DNA from: Prevotella sp. E2-28
GTDB lineage: Bacteria > Bacteroidota > Bacteroidia > Bacteroidales > Bacteroidaceae
NCBI RefSeq assembly: GCF_022024055.1
Contig: NZ_CP091788.1
Span: 930,001 to 994,000, forward strand
Length of the DNA stretch: 64,000 bases
Direction of reading: 5' to 3'
The translations under genes were made by a program, and so were the position numbers. Positions within the stretch are counted from its first letter, which is position 1, and each line of letters starts with the position of its first letter. Below, piece by piece: positions 23,301-30,164 of the stretch. A model generated the notes under the pieces. It saw only the letters and a list, made by a program, of their open reading frames with translations. It was not told the DNA's origin and did not search any database.

Positions 23301-24200
23301 GCTGATAGTCATAATCTTCGCCGTGTTCAGATCCATTCCCAGCAGGGTACACTCTACGCGTTCCAGTCGGTGACTGCCTTTCAAAAGGCGGAATAGTCCG
23401 TCACCACGTGTACCTATATATACATTGCCGTTATGGTCCTGCATAGCCGAACAGATAATGGCATCGTTATTGCCCAGTGCTGTCATGTCGATATCAGCAT
23501 GTGATACCTGACCGTTTCGATAGCTGGAAATACTGTGCATGCCGATAATCAGCATCTCATCGCCAAATTCTACGATACGTGCCACGATACCCTTATCTAC
23601 AAAGAACTGGTGTACGCCTTGATCGTCCATCATGGTTACCTCCTCGCCGTAACCGCACTTCCAGAAGCGTCCCTGGCTGTCTTCCATCATGGTGTTGTAA
23701 TACCAGTTACCGCCTGGTGTGGAGTAGCCACCAGCAATCTTCACAGCCTTATCCTCGTCTGTAATAGCATAAAGGCCTCGACCTGAGGTACCAATCAGTA
23801 GTTCTTTGTTCTGACGTTGAAGGATAGCCGTGATACGTGGCTCATTTTTTTCACCGAAGTGGTAACCAGTAAACGTGTCTGAGGTGTAGTCATAGCGATA
23901 TAGACCAGTACGTGTACCCACCCAGAAGCGTCCCTGACTGTCTTGGTACAAGCTGGTTACGATATTACTACCCAGCGACGTTGAGTCACCATTTTGGTGA
24001 AAATAGGTTTTGAAATGGTAACCGTCATACCGATTCAATCCGTAATCGGTGGCTATCCACATATAACCGTATTTGTCCTGGCACATATCATTGATGAGTG
24101 CACTGGAGAAGCGTTCTGAGGAAATGAAAACTCCCGTCTGACTATAAGCCAGCCCGAAGAATAGTTGTAATAGTATAATAGTCAGTGTAAAACGACGCAT
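20313..24200 (-). CDS. Hybrid two-component system regulator (HTCS) of the xylan cluster
   Basis: Single-chain sensor and regulator, 1295 residues. After a signal peptide (ending near LAYSQ) comes a periplasmic double beta-propeller of reg_prop repeats (e.g. DSQGRFWVGTRTGLYRYD), then a Y_Y_Y domain (LQPGTYNIEVRAMSG), a transmembrane helix near residues 742-764, HisKA with phosphoacceptor His785 in ATHDIRSPLT, HATPase (GIGLNLCRAITEMHGG), receiver (ILIVDDEPE ... LVICDMMMPEMDG) and C-terminal AraC HTH (VGISRAQLHRKMKEITG; VGYADQAHFSTAFK). Such proteins sense an oligosaccharide directly and activate the surrounding genes; the P. bryantii xylan regulator XynR is of this kind. It lies between two GH115 genes with 18- and 45-bp gaps. 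Confidence 0.95.
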   Translation of the reverse strand: MRRFTLTIILLQLFFGLAYSQTGVFISSERFSSALINDMCQDKYGYMWIATDYGLNRYDGYHFKTYFHQNGDSTSLGSNIVTSLYQDSQGRFWVGTRTGLYRYDYTSDTFTGYHFGEKNEPRITAILQRQNKELLIGTSGRGLYAITDEDKAVKIAGGYSTPGGNWYYNTMMEDSQGRFWKCGYGEEVTMMDDQGVHQFFVDKGIVARIVEFGDEMLIIGMHSISSYRNGQVSHADIDMTALGNNDAIICSAMQDHNGNVYIGTRGDGLFRLLKGSHRLERVECTLLGMDLNTAKIMTISEDQCGNIWLGCQSKGLVILPSQQPQFASWSFTAQRYFISSTITSLCKGENGLTWCTVQGSGVFAFDATGRIVRHPSAPATTELIYCDRHGQYWLANNEALFNYDPNTGKYQHRLSLVADKVNAIVDDEEGNLYISTYSRGFCKFNPYTGDIRKYNGTDPKTSKGKLCNNWVIAMMRDKNGYIWLATSSGVSCYDPVNDSFRTRGFEGLMDGMICFSLCETRQGDILIGTDQGLYRYTPGETTVKPFTKECTLADKTIAYIAEAENGDIWCATSMGIWQYDIKTQKFIGHVNGNGLTTKEYICSVGMHNADDVIYFANNDGLTVFSPSQVTGSHKQLKEVKFTGFSIAGNPVSPFSDSYTVSYLDNAITLEFSLLDFNNPSNIIYEYRINKEAWQQNPEGQNTIMLSHLQPGTYNIEVRAMSGAAYSESTTITLKVTPPWYRSTWAYAIYIIALIVLIGIMGFSYRRRAHRLLAEEKMRFLINATHDIRSPLTIIMGAIGKLKDSKIEELKSEEELQSFNSTTFQPSIDTIDRNAQRLLQLVNQILDQRRLDKQQMQLHCQETNLVEFISGVCKLYQFGADQRNIAFTFEHEKDHVLAWVDRINFDKVISNLLSNAFKYTFDNGEVKVILHETEKNIELSVIDDGMGFKDENPDRLFDRFYQGRNSANLGIQGTGIGLNLCRAITEMHGGTIKALRRTDKQGACFVVTIPKGNKHLQPEQIVTGSPVREVLSAGIKSKQKFRQFRILIVDDEPEIARYIISELGDRYKFDHAVNGKEGLKMLLTDEFDLVICDMMMPEMDGLTLLKHIKDNPNISEIPVIMLTSKAEVEYKLEGLRNGADAYIAKPFDMEELHIQIDNLIVNVRRLKGKFSGALKQEDRVEQVEVKGNDDALMERIMRSVNANFSDPDYNVDTMANDVGISRAQLHRKMKEITGVSTGKFLRNLRMEQAARLLREGKINVSQIADRVGYADQAHFSTAFKTHFGQSPSEYAESHKM

Positions 24201-24218
24201 AATCTTTTATTTATGTGG

Positions 24219-26735
24219 TTAAATAGTCGGTCCAATATATGAAGGGTGTAGTCCACCCCAGTCAATGATAACACGCTGAATCATCTGGCCTGGGGCGCCT
24301 GCAAGTCGCAACAGATGGTCAGAGCGATTCTTGTCGATAGCGAAGCGCAGGCGACACACAGCACCATTGCGCATCACCTGATCCTTCCACGTGCGATCGT
24401 ACTCCTTGAATTTGTTTTCAAAGACCTGCACTGGTGAGTCATCCACACTTACGACCACACGATTCTGCTTGCCTTTATACAGAGGCCAGAAGGGCACCGT
24501 ATAGACAATAACATCTACGGAGTCACAATTTGGACAGTTGAACCAATAGTAGATATCTTCTAAGGCTCCGTCTTCGGACTCCTTCGAAGGATCGCCAAAC
24601 TGCACCACCTTTCCGTCGTAACCCAGACCATGAACGATATGGGTACCATCCGATGCATTTTGACAATTTTGCAGGTCAATGACTTTACAATCCTTTGTGC
24701 TTTGGCCTCTGAGGGGCGTCAGCAATACGGCTTTCTCGCCTGCACCCTCAAAGCGTTTCACCTCAGGCTTCTGATAGAACTGACAGGTGGGGGTAAAACT
24801 GGTGGAGAGTGCCATCATGCCATCCCATTTGCCATTCAGAAGCTTATTATAGCGGAGATTCAGGGCGTTGATGCTGTCGTAGGCCAGTTCCATCTGACGG
24901 GCAGCCCAGTTGGCTTCAGCATAGCGGCCTTCGGCTGCCAGCTCTTGATTGAGTTGTGCCATAAGGAACTTGCGGTTCATCTGATAGGCTCCCTGAACAG
25001 GGAATTGCAGCAATTCAAAGAAAGCGGGAGCAAACTCTAAATTCTCAATTCTAAATTCTGAACTTATCCGTTCCGCTTCATCGCTGATGCGCTGGTATTC
25101 AGCCAAGCGACGCTGAGCCTCGTCGTAGTATTTGAAGGAGAATTCCGTAGGCTTCAGACCAGTATGGGCCTTGTCGTCCCATTGGTATTCAAAGCCCATA
25201 AACTCGGGCTTGCGGCTCCATGCCAGTCTGTAATAATCATCAAGAATGTTCTGGTATGCTGCGACGTCGCAGCCAACTGAACCAAAGGTGCGGGCCAGAA
25301 ATTCTGCCTGATGGCTATAGACCTTTTCAAAGTTGAAGGCATTAATATTCCATGCCATATCGAAGAAGGTCTGCATACCCAGTTCCATTGGCTTGATGTC
25401 GCCCACGTTGAGCAGCCAGTAGCGATCGGCCCCGTTGTCGTAGGCCTTGCGCAGTTCCTCGTACATCAGAACGGGTGGGGTGGTGTTCAGCCACAGGTAG
25501 TCGTGAGGGGCTCCTAAATAAGATAGGTGGTAATAGATGCCTGAGCGCCCTGAGCGTTTCTGCTCCTCAGGACTGGCCACGCGCTTCATGTAGCCGTAGT
25601 TGTCGTCAACCCATACAAGGGTGATGTCATCGGGCACCTTGAGGCCGTTTTCGTAGATATCCATCGTCTCTTTGTAGGGGACGAAGATCTGGGGAATGTC
25701 GCGGGCAACCCGCGACACACAGTGTTTTTCCAGCAACTCGCGCTGCTCCTTGATAACCTGCTCAATAAGAGGCACGCGCTCGCTCATGGGCAGATTGCCG
25801 CGAATGCCCTCATCATGCACGCCACGCATGGCTACGGTGTAGATGTTTTCGTACTGTGCTGCCTCGCTCAGTCTGTCGTCCCATTTCTTCCATATGGTCT
25901 CGCGATTGGTCTTGTAGTTCCATTCGCCGTCTCTCTTGCTGTCCCATTCACTCTTGGCGGCATTATTCAGCAGCAGGGGCTCGCAATGCGAAGTGGTGAT
26001 GATGATGCCAAAGGAGTCGCAAACCACTTTGCTCTCAGGATGCGAATAGAAAGCACCTGTGCAGGAATGCATGGCAGGTGCCAGCATGTTGGCCTTGAGA
26101 CGAAGAAGCAGTTCGCAAACCTTCGCGTAGGTCCTGGGACCGATGTCGCCCAAATTCTTCTCGAAGTTATTCGTTGCCCAAGGCTTCAGTCCCCAGTCCT
26201 CGTCGTTGATGAAGATGCCGCGATATTTTACTGAAGGCTCGCCAGAGGTATAGTAGTCATTCTGAATGTCTATTTTGGCGTCAGGATTCTGCTTCACAGG
26301 TACATCGGCCCACCAATACCAGGGTGACACCCCCATGCGCTCAGAGATGTCGTAGATGCCATAGATGGTGCCACGCGTATCGCTGCCCGCAATAACGAGA
26401 CGAGGCTCCTGCTCGTTGGTCACGGCGAGGACGTAACTCTCCCACTTGCCTTTGAGGTCGGCTTCCTTGATAACGCCCTGCTTGATGAGCTTCTGTATAA
26501 GCGGACTTTTTCCGTAGGTGCCCACGATGATTTGCTGTCCGCGCATCCCTTTTGTCGAGAGGGCAGGACGGCAATTCGTCACACGCTCAATGTCAGTTCG
26601 AAGGTCGGTAATGGCTCTTTTTACCTGCATCACCTCTTGCTTGTCATAACAGATGGCGGCGTTTCTAACTGAAAACGTACCACCCAAAGCTCTCATGGGC
26701 AGCAAAGTCAATAGTATGAGCAGAAATTTATTCAT
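24219..26735 (-). CDS. GH115 xylan alpha-1,2-glucuronidase (copy 2)
   Basis: 838 residues with the same landmarks as copy 1: IVGTYGKSPLIQ, SDTRGTIYGIYDISERMGVSPWYW, KYRGIFINDEDWGL, LLRLKANMLAPAMH, WLLNVGDIKPMEL and NGKWDGMMALSTSF. The signal peptide ends near RALGG. First gene of the operon GH115-HTCS-GH115-CE1, with a -7 box 19 bp upstream. Around residues 557-566 (SSEFRIENLEF) it carries a short insertion, absent in copy 1, encoded by AT-rich AATTCT repeats; see findings. No sorting tail. Confidence 0.93.
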   Translation of the reverse strand: MNKFLLILLTLLPMRALGGTFSVRNAAICYDKQEVMQVKRAITDLRTDIERVTNCRPALSTKGMRGQQIIVGTYGKSPLIQKLIKQGVIKEADLKGKWESYVLAVTNEQEPRLVIAGSDTRGTIYGIYDISERMGVSPWYWWADVPVKQNPDAKIDIQNDYYTSGEPSVKYRGIFINDEDWGLKPWATNNFEKNLGDIGPRTYAKVCELLLRLKANMLAPAMHSCTGAFYSHPESKVVCDSFGIIITTSHCEPLLLNNAAKSEWDSKRDGEWNYKTNRETIWKKWDDRLSEAAQYENIYTVAMRGVHDEGIRGNLPMSERVPLIEQVIKEQRELLEKHCVSRVARDIPQIFVPYKETMDIYENGLKVPDDITLVWVDDNYGYMKRVASPEEQKRSGRSGIYYHLSYLGAPHDYLWLNTTPPVLMYEELRKAYDNGADRYWLLNVGDIKPMELGMQTFFDMAWNINAFNFEKVYSHQAEFLARTFGSVGCDVAAYQNILDDYYRLAWSRKPEFMGFEYQWDDKAHTGLKPTEFSFKYYDEAQRRLAEYQRISDEAERISSEFRIENLEFAPAFFELLQFPVQGAYQMNRKFLMAQLNQELAAEGRYAEANWAARQMELAYDSINALNLRYNKLLNGKWDGMMALSTSFTPTCQFYQKPEVKRFEGAGEKAVLLTPLRGQSTKDCKVIDLQNCQNASDGTHIVHGLGYDGKVVQFGDPSKESEDGALEDIYYWFNCPNCDSVDVIVYTVPFWPLYKGKQNRVVVSVDDSPVQVFENKFKEYDRTWKDQVMRNGAVCRLRFAIDKNRSDHLLRLAGAPGQMIQRVIIDWGGLHPSYIGPTI

Positions 26736-26753
26736 TGCTTTTAGTTATTTGTT

Positions 26754-26762
26754 GCAAAGGTA
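26754..26762 (-). promoter_or_regulatory. -7 box of the GH115-HTCS-GH115-CE1 operon
   Basis: Minus-strand TACCTTTGC (26762-26754), 19 nt before the GH115 start. No -33 TTG at the normal spacing was found, which fits control by an activator. Confidence 0.55.
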
Positions 26763-26850
26763 CGAATAAATTTGGGAAAAAAGATTCAAAAATGTTTCAT
26801 ATATCTCTGAAAAATGTCTCATGGGAAATGTTTCGTACTATTATTTTATG

Positions 26851-26882
26851 AAAAAGCAACGCCCTGCATTTCTGCAAGGCGT
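26851..26882 (-). terminator. Terminator of the TonB-domain/TPR operon
   Basis: Arms 26859-26868 and 26873-26882 pair over 10 bp on the minus strand (one G-U), with a 4-nt loop, followed by GC-TTTTT (complement of 26851-26857). It is positioned 30 bp after the TPR lipoprotein gene. Confidence 0.65.
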
Positions 26883-26913
26883 AGAAGATTCCGTTGTGGA
26901 TGATAGTGTGTAA

Positions 26914-28476
26914 TCAGCATTCACGCAGGTGCTCATCGAAGTCGCGTGCTCCACCCTGTTGATGGAATACCTTCTGCAACAGACGTACACGCAGGTTTGT
27001 GACCGACTGAGGCGATGAGGCTGTGAGCACAGCGACCTCAGAAGGTTGGAAGCGCAGGCGGATGAGCAGGCAGACGTTGAGTTCGCGCGATTGTAAGTTG
27101 TTGATGGATGACAGCATCGTGAGGAACTGCGGACAATGCTGGCGGTAAGCGTCTACGAGTGCTGTCCAGTCTGCTTCAGAAGCAGGTTGGCCGCGTTGTG
27201 CCAAGGTACGAAGTCGGGCTGTGATGTCAGCAGCAAACAGTTGCTGTTGCTGGTCGGTTTGCTGTTGCTGATTCAGTTTTTGGCGTAACTGTTCCATGTC
27301 CGTGAGTCGTATTGAAATATCGTTTACCAATTGGTTGTAACATCGGATGCGCCATCGGTGGTAGTAGCTGAGTGATAGCAACAGCAATAATAATAGTGAG
27401 GCGATACCTAATAATATGATGACGAGTCGATACTGACGTTGCTCTGCCTGTGCACGCTCGTATTGCAGTTGCATTCCGTGAATACCTGTATGATCACTCA
27501 GTTCGCTGCTCCTACGATAGAGGTCGTTTAGGCGCTGTGACAGTTCGCTGCTCCTGCGGAAGTCCTGTTGTTGATTAAAATGCCTGATGAGCTGTTCGTG
27601 AGCTTTGATTTGCAAGTCCAGTTCCTCTGCCTGCGATGTCTGATACCATAGGTCTGTGGCTCTGTTAAAGTCGCCCTCACCTTTGGCTATATTAGCCAGC
27701 AGAAAGTTGGCTTTATCTAAATAGGTCAGTTTAAGTGCTTGTAGTAGGTTTTGTTTGGCTGCTAATGAGTCGCCCTCTTTTAGCTGATAACTTCCCATGT
27801 TGCAAAGCGCAACAGCCCGAGTTATGCCGTTGAGCTTAGGCAATAGTGGTTCCACTTGTTGCATGTAGTACATGAAACTGTCGCGTTCTTCCAACTGATC
27901 GAAGGTGGTAGCCAGGTTGTTGAGCATTCGGGCTGCCCACTGGTCGTTGTGTGCTTGTTGGGCAGCATCCAGCGAACGTTGATAGTATCGTAGTGTGGCT
28001 GTCTTATCGTAAGCGTTGTCGTACATATCGCCCAGTACGGCATAAAGTTCGTAACAGAAAGCTGGGTCGCCAAGTTGTGGAGCCATCTCTTCGGCCTCTT
28101 TGATAAGTGCGAACGCCTCGGCATAAGATTGCTGACTATAACGCACGATAGCGTGGTGGAGCAGGCTTCGGGCTAATCTATCATCGTTGTTGTCGCTCTT
28201 TCTGTAGTAGTTCTCACTTTGGGTAATGAGTGTGTCATTATTGAAGGTGAGTCCCTTTCGGTGGACGGCTTCCGTAAAGAGAAGGCCATAAAGGGCACTA
28301 TCCTGCGTGGTGGTGAGCGAGTCTGTGTTGAGAGGTGCCAGAAGCAACAGGGCTGAGTCTGGATGCTGGTCTATGATGCGCTCTACCTGCAAAAGAGAGT
28401 CTTGGCAAGGCTGCTCGTGTGAACAGCCTGCCAAGATGAGAGAGAACATTATTATAATGGAAAAGGTCTTCTGCAT
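26914..28476 (-). CDS. TPR lipoprotein with transmembrane helix and C-terminal HTH-like domain
   Basis: 520 residues. The N-terminus MQKTFSIIIMFSLILAGC carries a lipobox with Cys18. Residues about 40-340 are helical TPR-like repeats (e.g. ARMLNNLATTFDQLEERDSF). A hydrophobic helix (about 349-370, IILLGIASLLLLLLLSLSYY) is followed by a Gln-rich coiled coil and a C-terminal segment (SRELNVCLLIRLRFQPSEV ... SPQSVTNLRVRLLQKVF) resembling the HTH end of Bacteroidota DUF6377/LuxR-like regulators. Predicted topology: periplasmic TPR sensor, cytoplasmic DNA-binding tip. It lies 4 bp after the TonB-domain gene and is co-transcribed with it. The ligand is unknown. Confidence 0.75.
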   Translation of the reverse strand: MQKTFSIIIMFSLILAGCSHEQPCQDSLLQVERIIDQHPDSALLLLAPLNTDSLTTTQDSALYGLLFTEAVHRKGLTFNNDTLITQSENYYRKSDNNDDRLARSLLHHAIVRYSQQSYAEAFALIKEAEEMAPQLGDPAFCYELYAVLGDMYDNAYDKTATLRYYQRSLDAAQQAHNDQWAARMLNNLATTFDQLEERDSFMYYMQQVEPLLPKLNGITRAVALCNMGSYQLKEGDSLAAKQNLLQALKLTYLDKANFLLANIAKGEGDFNRATDLWYQTSQAEELDLQIKAHEQLIRHFNQQQDFRRSSELSQRLNDLYRRSSELSDHTGIHGMQLQYERAQAEQRQYRLVIILLGIASLLLLLLLSLSYYHRWRIRCYNQLVNDISIRLTDMEQLRQKLNQQQQTDQQQQLFAADITARLRTLAQRGQPASEADWTALVDAYRQHCPQFLTMLSSINNLQSRELNVCLLIRLRFQPSEVAVLTASSPQSVTNLRVRLLQKVFHQQGGARDFDEHLREC

Positions 28477-28480
28477 GAGT

Positions 28481-28891
28481 TTAGTTCAATCGGAAAGTGA
28501 CGGGAAGGGTGAAAAATGCACGAACTTCTTTTCCATTCTGCTTGCCAGGCTTCCATTTCGGCATACAGCGAATGACGCGCAGAGCCTCTTCGTCGAGTGC
28601 GGGATAAACAGAGCGTAAAACCTGAGGAGTGCTTACCTGTCCGTCTTTCTCAACGATGAATTTTACAACAACGCGCCCCTGTATACCTTTTTCCATTGCA
28701 CCTTTAGGATACTTCACGGTGTGCATCAGGAAGCTCATCAGACTGTCCTGCCCTCCAGGGAACTCGGGCATAGTCTCTACGACGTCGAATACCTTTTCTT
28801 TCGACTGGTTCTTTGATATAACGGTCTTTTGTGCCGTTATCGTTGTTGTGCTCAGCAGGGCTACTAGCAACATAAAAGCGATTTTCTTCAT
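28481..28891 (-). CDS. Small exported TonB C-terminal-domain protein
   Basis: 136 residues: a signal peptide (to about TITAQ), a short linker, then one TonB C-terminal domain (MPEFPGGQDSLMSFLMHTVKYP ... GRVVVKFIVEKDGQV ... LRVIRCMPKWKPGKQNGK). It has no N-terminal membrane anchor or proline-rich spacer, so it cannot be a normal ExbBD-coupled TonB. Free domains of this type occur widely in Bacteroidota, sometimes fused to BlaR1-like sensors. First gene of a two-gene operon with the TPR regulator. Confidence 0.85.
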   Translation of the reverse strand: MKKIAFMLLVALLSTTTITAQKTVISKNQSKEKVFDVVETMPEFPGGQDSLMSFLMHTVKYPKGAMEKGIQGRVVVKFIVEKDGQVSTPQVLRSVYPALDEEALRVIRCMPKWKPGKQNGKEVRAFFTLPVTFRLN

Positions 28892-28935
28892 AATTTTTAC
28901 ATTTTAAGTTTTTAATGTTCTTTTGTCATGACGCT

Positions 28936-28968
28936 GCAAAAGTAGAGGTTTTTCTGTAAAACCGCAAA
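28936..28968 (-). promoter_or_regulatory. Promoter of the TonB-domain/TPR operon
   Basis: Minus-strand -33 TTTG (28968-28965), 20-nt spacer, -7 TACTTTTGC (28944-28936); the start codon at 28891 gives a leader of about 40 nt. Confidence 0.7.
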
Positions 28969-29016
28969 TTTTTGATTACATCATATTACACAGATGGCAT
29001 TTTTTCGCGTTTTGTC

Positions 29017-29048
29017 TTGTATTTCACTTGTTTATTTCGTACCTTTGC
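29017..29048 (+). promoter_or_regulatory. Promoter of the esterase-GH95 operon
   Basis: Plus-strand TTG (29017-29019), 20-nt spacer, TACCTTTGC (29040-29048). The first gene starts at 29190, leaving an untranslated leader of about 135 nt, long enough for control of translation or attenuation; no clear terminator hairpin was seen in it. Confidence 0.7.
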
Positions 29049-29189
29049 AGCGAAAATTTTTGAGATGGATGCGGATATTGGGTTAAGAAAACCGTAGGAT
29101 AGATTAAACTATTTTGCCCGTTTTGCATCTGTTTAATAGTAGAAATCGATAAATAAAAACCAAATACGTTAAAAATCAAAACAAGCTCT

Positions 29190-30146
29190 ATGAAGAATTA
29201 TCTGAGGACGATTGTGTGTGGCGCAGCATTGCTCGGCGCATCATCATTAATGGCTCAGCCAGTTGGAGGCTTCGGTGGCTTCCAGCAGCAGGCAAGTATT
29301 GAGACATCGCAGCAGTGGAAGGATGTGAACTATGCCGGTGATGACCAGGCTTTCCATACCTGTGACATCTACCTGCCCAAGCAGGAAAAGGCAGCTTATC
29401 CTGTGGTGGTGCATATCTACGGCAGTGCTTGGTTCTCAAACAGCAGTAAGGGCGCAGCCGATATTGGCACTATTGTGAAGTCGCTCCTTGATGCAGGCTA
29501 TGCAGTGGTTTGTCCTAACCACCGTTCCAGTGCTGATGCCAAGTGGCCTGCTCAGATTAATGATATCAAGGCCGTGGTGCGCTTCATTCGTGGCGAGGCC
29601 AAGACTTATAAGTTCGATACCTCGTTCATTGCTACCTCAGGTTTCTCTTCAGGTGGTCATCTGGCTACCCTCTGTGCCGTTACCAATGGTGTAGGTCAGA
29701 CCAAGGTAGGCAAGGAAGAACTGAATATTGAGGGTACCGTGGGGAAATTTACCAAGGAGAGCAGTCTGGTGAATGCTGCTTGCGACTGGTCTGGCCCTGT
29801 TGACGTGACGGATATGGAATGCGGTGAGCACATGTCGTTTGGCCCCTCAAGTCCAGAGGATGCCCTTGTGAACAGCAAGAAGGACGTAGATCCCGATAAA
29901 TATCTCTCAGTCAGTTTCCTGCCATATATTGATAAGAACGATGTGCCTTTGATTGTGTTTCATGGCGTGAAGGATAATGTGGTGCCTTGCTGTCAAGGCA
30001 AGAAGCTCTATGAAGCACTGAAGAATCTAGGCGTAAAGACCGATATCACCCTGGAACCTGAAGGCGGTCACGGCATGGGTATGTACTCTGCCCAAAATCT
30101 GAAGAAAATGACTGACTTTCTTGATGCTGTTCGTACTAAGAAATAA
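29190..30146 (+). CDS. Secreted alpha/beta-hydrolase esterase (BD-FAE-like)
   Basis: 318 residues, signal peptide ending near SLMAQ. Alpha/beta-hydrolase of the esterase/lipase group that includes the rumen feruloyl and acetyl esterase BD-FAE: oxyanion region HIYGSAWFSN, nucleophile Ser153 in GFSSGGHLA, Asp in VFHGVKDNVVP and His in PEGGHGMG. It starts an operon with GH95, whose gene follows after 18 bp. It probably removes acyl groups from plant oligosaccharides; the acyl type is not determined by the sequence. Confidence 0.8.
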   Translation: MKNYLRTIVCGAALLGASSLMAQPVGGFGGFQQQASIETSQQWKDVNYAGDDQAFHTCDIYLPKQEKAAYPVVVHIYGSAWFSNSSKGAADIGTIVKSLLDAGYAVVCPNHRSSADAKWPAQINDIKAVVRFIRGEAKTYKFDTSFIATSGFSSGGHLATLCAVTNGVGQTKVGKEELNIEGTVGKFTKESSLVNAACDWSGPVDVTDMECGEHMSFGPSSPEDALVNSKKDVDPDKYLSVSFLPYIDKNDVPLIVFHGVKDNVVPCCQGKKLYEALKNLGVKTDITLEPEGGHGMGMYSAQNLKKMTDFLDAVRTKK

Positions 30147-30164
30147 TTCCCCTAAAATAACAAC

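Noticed and set aside
28892..29189. tRNA or riboswitch in the leader before the esterase gene
   Set aside because: No cloverleaf or recognisable riboswitch core is visible; only the promoters are supported.
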